Shown: piece after piece, positions 36,707 through 48,100 of the stretch
How positions within the stretch are numbered: the first letter of the stretch is position 1
How the letters are laid out: every line of letters begins with the position of its first letter
Origin: Phoronis australis
Lineage: Eukaryota; Phoronida; Phoronidae
Reading direction: 5' to 3'
NCBI GenBank assembly: GCA_002633005.1
Contig: NMRA01000007.1
Coordinates: forward strand, 243,484-303,053
Length of the DNA stretch: 59,570 bases
Translations under genes and position numbers: made by a program
The notes under the pieces: generated by a model
What the model was told of the DNA's origin: nothing
What the model saw: only the letters and a program-made list of their open reading frames with translations
Database searches by the model: none

Positions 36707-38151
36707 ATGAAGAACAGGAAACTGATTATTGAGGTAAGGAAGTGTTTTGATTAATGTTAATGAAACGTTTTGTTACTGTCCTTATGTTCCCGTCACTGAA
36801 TACTGGTAAAATCTCACCAGGTTAGGACACAACATGGCAGACTCACGAAATGTTGTTTCTTTATTTTTCAAAAGAGTGAGTAGCATCAAATAAATATTTT
36901 ATCATTTTAATTCTATCATGGCTACTAATAGACATTTGTGGTTAATCTCAACAAAGTTAGAAGTTAAAACTTTTGGGCTTTTTTGTTGTACATTTGATTG
37001 ATGAGATTTTGCCATAAATGGTCAAATTTGAATTTTTGCACATAAGTAGTCACAGTTGGCATGTAATTTTATCAGGTTTAGTCAAAATGCCACAGAAAGC
37101 GGACAGTATTTCCCAAAAAATCATCGATACATTTATTTTCTTATGTAATAAAAATCAGAAAGTTAAGAGGTACGCTACAATTTTGAGCACAAGTACTGAG
37201 TACATTTTACTTGTACTCACATTTGAAGCATGTCTCAGTTTACTTAATTGATACAGTTGAATATGGTTACCTTGTTCGAGCTGTTTTGAACATTTACAAT
37301 AATATAACGTACATAAATTCAGCATCCCAAATTTAACTAAATGAACGTAAGTCTACCGTAATTATATTACATAAATATTGTCATTAAATTTCTAAGGTTC
37401 CTTCATGTATGTATGTTTTACTGTAAGCGTTTCATAAGATTCTCACTGCAAAAGAAATATTGATTCATTCTCCCCTTCTTTTGTTTGATAATCAATAGTA
37501 TATTAACGTGATGATTGATGTGATATTGGCAAGTTAAAGCATACTGTGTCTTGTTTTCACCAATCAATGAAAAAATGTCACAGAAATGGGGACGTTATAT
37601 AAATTAGTCCTGATGTATCACTTTTTACTATCATATTTTGTCAGCTTATAAAAATGGGATTTGGTGCCATTCAATTTTGTCATCCATATTGTGGCACACA
37701 AGACATTCGCGAAAGAGCTTCAAAGTTTTGTGTTAAATTGTTTTGTATTTTGAAGATATTGGATGTCATGTTGAAAGATCGTCGTTAGGGACCACGAATT
37801 GACCAACATTATGTGGGTCAAAGGTCATGTCATAGAGTAATTTGAATGACATTATGTGGGTCAAAAGTCAAGTCATAGAGTATATTGAATGCAACAACGA
37901 AATGTATGGCCGTATTTGATTTGCAGAATGCTGACATCGGTATGATTCCTCATTACGAGCACGACGAGCAGCTTTTCCTGGACAAACGTGAACAAATGAC
38001 ATACAACGTTGAGAACAGAGTGCGGGTCAACAGTAAATGCCCCATACCAGACAGATACGAACTCTTACGTCCAGAATTTCCTCACGAAACATCAAAGTAT
38101 CAGAGCGAGTTAATGCAACGAACAGACGCAAAGAAACCAATGAACGCATAG
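36707..38151 (+). CDS. small two-exon gene, unknown conserved-looking protein (83 aa)
   Basis: The predicted exons 36707-36733 (MKNRKLIIE, donor GAG|GTAAGG) and 37927-38151 (acceptor TTGATTTGCAG) join in phase 0 to give 83 residues. The second exon has coding character: NADIGMIPHYEHDEQLFLDK, then CPIPDRYELLRPEFPHE and a hydrophilic end KKPMNA. It is rich in charged residues, tyrosine and proline, with no signal peptide, membrane span or domain I recognise. A polyadenylation signal AATAAA lies at 38296-38301. It is divergent from GPATCH2 and convergent with KNL1. Oddity: an upstream ATG at 36694 in another frame runs only 12 codons to a TGA, so the true start or first exon is uncertain. Confidence 0.5.
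37806..37891. repeat. 43-bp tandem duplication in an intron
   Basis: ACATTATGTGGGTCAAAGGT and the sequence through GAATG occur twice in succession with few changes, ending about 35 bp before the splice acceptor of the small gene's second exon. Confidence 0.65.
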
Positions 38152-38295
38152 CTTACTCTTCAGTCAAGCATGTCATGATACTGGAGTTTTGCACTGGTTT
38201 GTTTCAAGTTATGGTATAAACCATAAAAATTCATTGTAACAACTTGCTCAATTTTTGTTGTTTGTAATCATTCGGTATATGTTAAGTAGCAATAC

Positions 38296-38301
38296 AATAA
38301 A
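38296..38301 (+). terminator. polyadenylation signal AATAAA
   Basis: Canonical hexamer 145 bp after the stop codon of the small plus-strand gene. Confidence 0.4.
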
Positions 38302-40207
38302 CATACTAATAGTAATCAATGCACCAGGCTGATTCTCAACATTGTCAGAGTGCCTGAATGTACTGCTTGAAGAGTATGATTGATGAAACAAAGAGAAGAG
38401 TAATTTTTTCAAAACATTCATTTTAAAGTGTCTCAATTTAAGATTGTCTTATGGTATTGTTCATTTTATTTTATGTAAACAGAAATGTTTAATTCTTTTA
38501 TATATTATTTAATTGTAAAGATTAGCAGTGCACTCTGCCTAACTCTTACACTGCAGTGGTGTTGATGAGATTGAGGATAAATTCTCGTAGAGATGTTCTG
38601 CCAACAGTTTCACCTAACATAGTCGCAATATTTTCTTTTTCGTGATATTTCCTGGTTTCTCATTGCTAGTATTTAATGTTTGTTTTCAAATAAATTGTTT
38701 GAAATTACAAATGATGGAGTGAATTGGGCACAAATGAAAATTGTGGTTTAAAAATGGGTATTTCCAATAAAAACAAATAAGAAATACCTTAGTTGCAACA
38801 ATGACAGGGCTTGGAATGACCAATGACAAACAAGAGGGAAATTTTCCAGGTGATGTAAATAAATAGGAGTGTGTTATAGAAATATTTTTGGTGTATGGAT
38901 AAAGTCAAAATAATGATGAAAGACGAAAAAAGAGGAAACTTGAAATCAAATAAGAGGAATGCGAAACCAAAAAAAGAGCAAATCTTCTTAAGAGAAAAAT
39001 TCCAAGCCCTAAAAAATATGACCAACTCAAAGGTGAGAAAGTAGGCTGGAAATTGACTTATGTGCAGATTTTGACACAAAAGACTAAAATTGCAGGTATT
39101 TGTTTCAGTGAATATTAAGTAATATGTACAAATTACAGTGTAGTCATTTGACATTTTCTTCCATTTGTAATACTTTTAACATTATTGTGAATTTCCTCAA
39201 TGTCCCACTGTCTGATATTTTAGCTACAGTATAAATAATGGTTGACATTTGTTTGATACTTGTACCTTTTATCTTCAATGAAGCAAATGAAAAAAAAATT
39301 ACGTGTTTGCCATATTATGTCCAAAACTGGTGAAATTTTGACATGAAAGTAAACATGAGTAGTTGTACTTCACAAAAATAAAGTTTTTTGTGAAAAGAAT
39401 TGTGGTTCATCAGAGCAGACAGTGAAAAAAGGCGAAAGATTGTCTACCCTCAAATAACAGTTAAAAGTTTTGTTGTATGTTATTCACTTTCAAATGTGCA
39501 TTCGGTCTTGTCAAAATTCTATGGTGCATCAGCATGTTGTGGGGGCAATCTCAACTCCCTCACCCCCACTTGGTTATGCGTGCAACCAGGTATACACCTC
39601 ACCACTGCATTGAAGACTAGAATGTATTATACAAACTGATTATATTAAATACAACAATGGGTATTACAAAATGAAACACAAACAACATTATTTTTTTAGG
39701 TTTACTAGTTAAAGACTACAAGGTTGGGTGATAGAAAATTTTACAATCAAATCAATTACATGTTTTCTAGTTGCATGATATCAAAACCATTGTTGAACAA
39801 TGGCCAAGTAATGTGCTACAATGTGATGTCGTTGTTCATATCCAGCATAAAACTTATCCAATCGTCCCCAAGAGCTAATGAACACAGACAAATGACACCA
39901 ATCAACAGTCACACAATAAACTAGTCGGCCATTACTGCACAGTAGCAGTTCCAGTTCATGTTCGCCTAGCACCTCATCTACAACACTAAAGTACGCTATT
40001 TATCATTGATCATAGTTACAGTGAGTCAACAACCCTTTTTCGCCTATGAAACGCACACCCACAGTAATGTACCACTCCGACAACAGCTGATAAACAATCC
40101 TCGTTTTCCTGTTTACTACACACACACAAGTTCACAATGGTGTACAGTGACGACATAATGACAAGTTTTGCTCTCCAGGATATCAGACAGGTCCACATTA
40201 CAGCTCA
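38302..40207. other. intergenic between convergent genes
   Basis: This holds the 3' ends of the small plus-strand gene and of KNL1. No other gene or repeat was recognised; minus-strand frames at 38789-39154 are AT-driven. Confidence 0.4.
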
Positions 40208-42186
40208 CTAACAATCCTTATTCTCCTTAGAATAGTTCTCCAACAGTTCATCCACAGCTGAAACCATTCGCTGAAGATAAAATGGTCCCGGTTCAACTCC
40301 TGACACAGCATCAAGTATGGCCGACTCACTGTAAAACCAAAATGCAACAAAAGCAGTCTAAAATGTCACTTGAAGAGTAGAACCATATTTCAGTGAAGAA
40401 TGATCAATTGATGAGAGTGAAACAACTATGTGATAGCACTACACACGACTTCTCTTCAAAATTAATGTAAGGGAGAAAACTACCAACTGGTTGTAACACA
40501 AGGAATTTACCTCAGTTCACCAATCTTCACAGCACACGAACACTGTAGTCTCTCTGCTGGATAGCGACCTGGCTGTAGAGGGAACGTAATGTGAAACTTG
40601 GAGAACGCCTCAAGGTGGGAGAAGCCAACTGTGACACAGGTCTCATTCGTTTGCACCGAGTGCCGTAAGTCCACGCGTTCTAGCTCGCCAGCAAGAGTCA
40701 GGGCGTCGTCCGTGATCTTGGACAGACGTGCCAGCAACTACAACACAAAGTAATGGGTGTCTGAGAAAGCAGAAAAGGCTGATCACATGGGATCACTGAC
40801 TCTTAGCACCACCTTGCTGCACCAGGCGGTACATCTCCTTCACAACAGGTGCCATGAGCAACGGGAAATTTTTGTATGTGATTAGACATGACGCATTTCA
40901 AAGAACATTTGAATTGTCTCCTTGTCTCCTATGGGCCACTACTATGCAATCCGACGTGGTCAGTTGCTACTTGGAAAACTTCCACTAAATATGCCATAAC
41001 ACACTACAGTAGCAACTAAGTCTCATTTCTCACATTGCTCATCCTCTTTCGGGAGTTTGTTTCATGAAAAATGACTCAAGTCTAAATTTCGATCTTCTGT
41101 TCGAATTTCACTATCACTAATAAAAAATAGACTTTCTATATAATCATAAGGACCTCACAGATTACCAATGCCCGTGTTCGAATTACTTCATTAAATACGA
41201 GTATCTTTTCACGGACTTGGATAAATTGAGATAAAATTATTTTTGGGAAGTAGTCGCCAGGACTGTGTAAAATTTCTGAATGAAGTCCTTAAGCACTTTT
41301 CATGAGACAGCATTCTCACGACACGGGCACTCTGCAAAATACTTTGAAAAACTACTCGACATTCAAGCACTACCAACTAACTGCACTAACGCCCATCACA
41401 CTATCATAGATATCAAATCCTACTGAAGGACTAGATTTGCTGTATGTCCTTGAAAATCACAGCACCACTTGAAACATTTTGAATCCCTGTCAAAACAGGT
41501 GGTAAGCAGCATTCGAAATACACGCTGGCCTGGAACTAGTGGATTTGCAGCCGGGACAGTACACTTTCACATACAGGCCCTATGTGGATGTGGTCTCATA
41601 TTCAAGTAACTGACCTGGCAGGCCAGCACTTATTTGCTGAAGCTCAAACGCTGGTGGAAAGGTTAAAAAACATAAAATATTGAACCGATTTAAAGGACCA
41701 AGTGTTGTACCAACATGTTTAGACTACTACCTTGTCCTTCAATGCATCAGACTCACCTGAGGTAGATCATCAAGGCATGTGTAGACTACAGACAAGTTGG
41801 CCTGGTCAAGGCTGCCAAGGACCATCTTATGGGCATGGTGAGCAAGCGGCCCCGCTTGGTCTGCAACAGAAACAACAGCAGACAATGGAAATATCCAAAA
41901 CATGTTCAAAGTAAAGGAATGCATAAACACTTATACCAGTGACACGTGGGCACCTATGCACGCACTCACACAAACTGTTATGGAATAGTGAAGTGCAGGG
42001 CAATTTTGCAAATATATATATATAAACAAACCTGGCAGTTTTGACAGTAAACAGACCCTGTCCCTGGATTCAGATACGCCGCTGTCGCCAATACCAGAGA
42101 ATTGCACCTCAAGGACCAAGGAACCGAACATGAAACTGAACTTGGCGTGCTGGTCACAAAACTCTTCTAACTGCCATGGCACGTAA
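40208..42186 (-). CDS. KNL1: KNL1 C-terminal RWD region, exons 20-23
   Basis: Exons 42032-42186, 41757-41860, 40511-40737 and 40208-40328. FSFMFGSLVLEVQFSG and later VGFSHLEAFSKFHITFPL are the paired beta-strand patterns of the tandem RWD fold, the latter matching the AFAKFEVTL strand of vertebrate KNL1. RWD domains bind the NSL1 tail of the MIS12 complex and so anchor KNL1 to the kinetochore. The protein ends SKENKDC with TAG at 40208-40210. Confidence 0.88.
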
Positions 42187-45100
42187 CTGTAAAATAAATC
42201 GAAGGTTACGCAAAAAGGGCAATTCAATGTTGATAAAAACAATGTGTACCTATTATATTGACTGTTTGTTACAAGAACTGTTGCCATGGGCTGTTTTATG
42301 AAATTATTAAATAAATGTAATTATAGTAAATAAATATAATGACATTAGCTGACTATGTAAGATTACCTTCTAAGGAAAATTTGTAACGAAATATTACAAA
42401 TATGCAAGCCCAAAGAACTACTACGAAACCAACAAATAAAAAATATTAAAACAGTTTGATATGGACTATGAATGACCTTGGTGCTTGTATTCATAAAAAA
42501 AAACGTTCACAAACACATAGGTATTAAATAAAATGTAACAAAACCAATCCTGGAAAAGAAATCTTTCCAATGGGTGAAGAAGATTTAGTTTCATGCTTTT
42601 CATATTTTTCAAGGAATCAATGTAAGGTCGACTAGTTGTTACTATTCACCTTTGCAATCGTTCCAGCTTTTCGCAGTTTTTCCCCAAAGCCTCTGCCTGT
42701 GCCGCATCGTCGGAGCAGTCCACCAGGTGGTACTCAAGGTCCTTAAGTTCAGTAAATAAGTGATCGTTCTCTGATGCAATGTCATCACTTTCCCTAAAAA
42801 TGATTGCTAGGCTGAGACATGCATCAACATCACACGCCACCTAGCAGAAACAACTGGAACTGCATACAAGTGCAGGGTATATAGTCCTCAATCACTGACC
42901 ACTGGATATCATGCTTCCTGCCAGTGCACTTTCTGTGCTAAAATCAATTATTGTAAATTATAATTGGCATGATAAACAAACAATGCTTTCACAAACACAT
43001 TTCTTTCCTTTTCACTTGATAAAAAGATTCTATTATCACAGCATAGTACTTCAAAACTGTAGGTATACAAAAAAATGGACACAACTGAGGAAAGAAATGT
43101 GTTTGTGAGAAAAGAATTGTTGCAGGTGAGAAAAAATCCTTTTAAAAGAATACTGTTAAAGAAAACACATACTTGATCAAATTTTAGTATATTTTTGCGA
43201 CAATGGCGCAACTGTTATAGTTTCGGGTGCACAGTTTAAAATTAACTTGTGCATCTTGGGCACACAAACTTCCAACGCTTCCTAATATCCATATGCTAAT
43301 AACTAAGAAACAAAATTTTATTCCAGGCAGGAACACTTGGACAAATAACATCTGGTTGACATCAAGCATTTCCTTGTTTTCTGCTGATGCAAGTCCCCAC
43401 ATTTTACTTGAAGGTCACACATAATCCAGTTCTGTCGAGATGTTGGATGCACAAATTTATTGATCAAAATTGAATTCTACACATGCACCATTAGTGAGGG
43501 AGGAAGACTATTGGTGAGGGAGGAAGACTATTGGTGAGGGAGGAAGACTATTGGTGAGGGAGGAAGACTATTGGTGAGGGAGGAAGACTATTGGTGAGGG
43601 AGGAAGACTATTTATTGTACACTTTTTGAGGCAGGCGACTTAGCTTTCCTGATGGGTAAAATTTAATACAAACCTCTGTAGATTTGCTTTTTCAGTTTGG
43701 ACAGCCTGAAGCTCTAGAAACAGAAACAAACCATTTTAAATCAGCACATAAGAAATATGAACAGTAAATGTGAAAGATAACAGTGGATTTAGAGGACTTA
43801 AGTATTATATTTAGTTTATGCAACTTAATAAAATGAAAATAGTTTGAATAAAAGAAATATTTTCATTGATTGTATTCAGTGTCAGTAAATGTTACTCAAA
43901 CAGATAATCTGTAGTTGTGAACAAGTGGACTTAGGAATGTAATATCACGTGTTATGCTAATATATAGGAATGTAATATCACGTGTTATGCTAATATATAG
44001 GAATGTAATATTACGTGTTATGCTAATATATAGGAATGTAATATCACGTGTTATGCTAATATATTATCTGTTTTATAACAGCTCAGCAACAAATGTGATA
44101 TTAACATAAAATGTTTGTGAGCTCAGTCAGTTTCGGCCCTCAGAATTAATACACAAATCGTATAACAACCATACGTATAAATAATAAATTGTGTGCGTTG
44201 TTCCCCGGCACAGCACGGTAAAATCTCACCAATTTTGGACACAATATGTTATATTACATTTTCTCATTTCTGCCCATTAAAGTATAACACCGAATGTCTT
44301 GCTTTCCCATAATGAAGTTCTGTACCATGCCTCCCACCTGACAATATTTTAAAAAATTGTGGGTATTCACGAAAATGTTACAAGCCCTTGAAAACTGAAA
44401 AAACTCGGCAATTTTGGCGATTATTTTTGTCCGTAATTTGTGAGCAACTGTACAAACTCTATCCTTACCATTTTCCTTTACAGCCAGCTGTTCTGTCGTC
44501 CGTGATAACTCCCCGATGTCACGCGATAAAGAAGCCAGTAAACTCTCAAGTTCGCTAGTTTCTTTGTCCATTTGTGCCTCCACTAGAATGAAGCGTTACA
44601 ATACAGGACAAAGTGAAAGGGCCAGTCTAGTAACAGAAGTAAGTGATTTTACACTCCCACACAGACACTTAAAATCAGCTAAACTTCATACAGTGATCTT
44701 AAATATCTTTCAAATATAATTATTGCTGAGTAACGAACAGTACACCTTAAATGACGAAAACGCAGAACAAAAACTATGTTCACACACAGACTCATACATA
44801 CATCATTTGTCACTGCAGTGTTGATAATTAGTGAAAATTTGAACACTTGGAAGTGCACATTTCATTTTAACAGAAGAGATGAACTTAAATTCATTGTAAA
44901 TTAATAAACTCCAATTTAAACCTTGCTGTTATTATTTTTATCTGGCATTTTTTACAAATAAAATGATAGTTTTTGTAATGACAGCATCAAATGCTTCCTC
45001 TGGTGAACATTTGTGTAAATGGTACTTCTAACAGAAATCAACTTGTCTCTGAACAATTGTAGAAAGTATGTTCCAAAGTTTCAGGCTGACCAATGGCAAA

Positions 45101-48100
45101 GAGAATTGAAAAGATATACGCTCAGGCCACACCCCCTACCTTCATCCACTTGGCTGATGCAGTAGCTCATTCGTTCATTCACAGTGTCCAACTGTTTGAT
45201 TGACTTGCCTAAGCACTCTTCTTCTTCCTGTTTCAACAGAGCACACAAACAGTTATTGGTAATTTAGGAAATGGTTCCAATCTAGTTTACGGAGACTAGA
45301 ACGTGAAAATGCACTTCTTTGACAAAAGTACTCATTTGTAATATTTTCGAGAGAATTATTTCACTTTGAACTATGTAGGAATTTTCAGAAAAAAAAATCC
45401 AACATCACATTAACCAAGGATGTGCACAGCCAACATGCCCTTTAGAAATATCGCTCCAGTGACCGGTCGCATGAAACGATCGTAAATAAGGACTCTGAAA
45501 CATTCCTTAATTTTTCTCCGCAAACATACACTTGTGAAAATATTGATTGTCATTCCAACACTGTTTTATTTCCATCACTAAGTTTATTTTTTTCTTGTGA
45601 CAAACTCAGAGTAAACTCTATGTTGAATTCTAAATTCCCCTAGTTTAATGACAAAGTTCCTATTTATTGAAATAAGGGCTCTATTTATAGATACTCTATT
45701 GGAAAATGTCTTTAGTCAAGAGAAAAGCATAATAAGGACATGATAGAAACATTTTTAGGCAAACACACATAGACGCGTCAAAGGTTTAGGGAACTGAGTT
45801 AACACCCAGACACAGATACCTGGTAGGCCTCCAATATTGTTTTAAGAAATTTGGTCTGCCATTCTTTGTACATGTTCTTCGACATCTTCATGCAGTTTTG
45901 GAGCAACAAACGTGCTTCAGTTTCAAACTCCTTCAGCTGTCAACAGATGAACAAAGCTATATAGACACCAAGTGGCATTGCATTATGCTTTAGTTTGCCA
46001 CAGCAAATTTCAACGACACGAAACATTTCACAAATCTTTATGCGAGATTGTGCATTTTTAATAATCTGAAATCAATAAGATCAATGTGATTTAATGTATC
46101 AAAAAAGATTTCCAGCCAGGCGTAATACAATCTTGGTAAACCAGAAGCGTTACGTCGCCTCATATCAAAATTTGAATTATTTCTTCCAAGCTGGCAAATG
46201 TAGACACTTGTAATTGACATATAGATGTTCCAGCATAATAGCTGTATCAGCTGTAAGCCAAGGTCATGCAAATGCAATCTCAAACCAGTAAAAGTCTAAC
46301 CTGAATATCGCCATAAGTCTTCACTTTTTTGATTATTTCAGGGTTTTTGGCCGAAATTCTGTTTTCCGCTGCAACAATCTCTTCCTTTAGCCTGCAATGA
46401 AAAACACATACGGTGTGACAAAATGAGAAATGTTGACAAATTCAAACAACACTGAAATAGTAACGAAATATTTAATGGACTAAACTGGACATAATCTTCA
46501 GAAAAATTCCTTCCCTTCTCCTCGAAGAAATCACAAAATTTTCTGCTGCTAACATCGTACCTTCTTTCAATGATTAATTTTCCTCCGATTTCCTTTTTCA
46601 ATTTTTAATGCAATTTCTTAACATTTTTTCTAAAACTACAGCACACCAGCAATGATGACAAATTTTTGACTGACACCCAATCCATGTCATTTTAGTGTCT
46701 AAAGTGTTAAGAGCTATTGGGAAAGCATTTCATATGTATTCAGTGCAGTCTCTGGCCAAGTAATGACTCACCTTTCTATTTCTGTAGACAAGTAATCACA
46801 AGCCCACTCATGCTGCTTCAATTCTGGCTGTACAATACACACCAGATCAAGGAACTCACCCAGACTTTCAGGCGGCGCCATCTGGAGACAAATTCACATT
46901 GATAATGGCCAACTGTCTGACATATAGCCAAATATTTAGAAGAATGTACAATTTAACGCTGAAAAGTATCGTTTCCCGAAAGAAAAATGCCTACGAAATT
47001 TGACTTTTATACTTTATACCAATCTGATCATTGCATACAATTATATTTTATAAAAAAACACTGATGAAAATGGATTGGCTGCAGTCGCTAAGTCACTTCA
47101 ATAGTTACTTTCATTCATGTATTCATTCCATACTGGTTGTAATCCCAGTACATTGCTGCATTTTAGAAAAATCGTCTAACAAATACTGCCATCCTTTTTC
47201 AAAACAAGTCCTCAGACTAGAAAACACAATCAAAGTTTCATGTGTAGATAAGCATTACATGCTGATTAAACATCTATTTTGCTATGCCAAATACTATCAC
47301 ACCCAAAACAGCCATGTCAAGGCTAAACTCAATGAGAACTGGGCAAGCCACCAACTGCTTACTGAAACTGGAGCTATGGTGCTTCTTCTGGTGACGTTTG
47401 GTACAGCAAAAGAAATGCGAATGTATTCAAGGAAATCGGAACAGCTCCAGAGTCCTTCTGCAGAAGTGGTCATCAGAGACTGAAAACAGAATGCGCAGTT
47501 GTAACTACCTGCAATGACCACAATATATAACTACCTGCAATTATCACCATATTTATAACTACCTGTAATGATCACCGTTTTATTGTAATTATGGTCTTCC
47601 AAATATTACCAAGGCTAAACGATGGAATACAAGAGCTTATTTCAAGAACTATTCAAAGCCAAGGCTCTAAATTCAAGGGATTTTCAAGACTGTGCAAACT
47701 ATGTTCGTGCCATGATATTGCCTATAACCAGAGTTGCACATACATGACTGCGGAATACATACCTTCTCATGTAACGACTGGCTGAGCATAGATTTATTGT
47801 GTGATGTGGCAGGTAGACTGGCATCGCCGGCAGATTGGCTGAGCATAGATTTACCGCTTAATGTCGCGTGCAGACTGACATCACCAGTAGATTGGCTGAG
47901 CACGGATTTACTGTGTGATGAGGCGGTAGACGCTGACTTGGTGTTGTGCATGTCAGTGAAAACTGATGGTTGGTTAAAGGAGATCTCTAATGACGGCGGT
48001 TCTATCTCATCTAGTAGATCCATTTCCCCATCACCTTCAATGTGAGGCGCACCACACGCATATTAGGATAAGCCTTGTGTTTTAGGACATACAGTAAAAC

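Noticed and set aside
43490-44065. Regular direct repeats that might suggest a CRISPR-like array
   Set aside because: Units are head-to-tail without unique spacers, in an intron of an animal gene; they are minisatellites.
47031-47483. 150-codon plus-strand frame
   Set aside because: It overlaps the antisense of the KNL1 Spc7-type exon at 47363-47479 and has no domain of its own.
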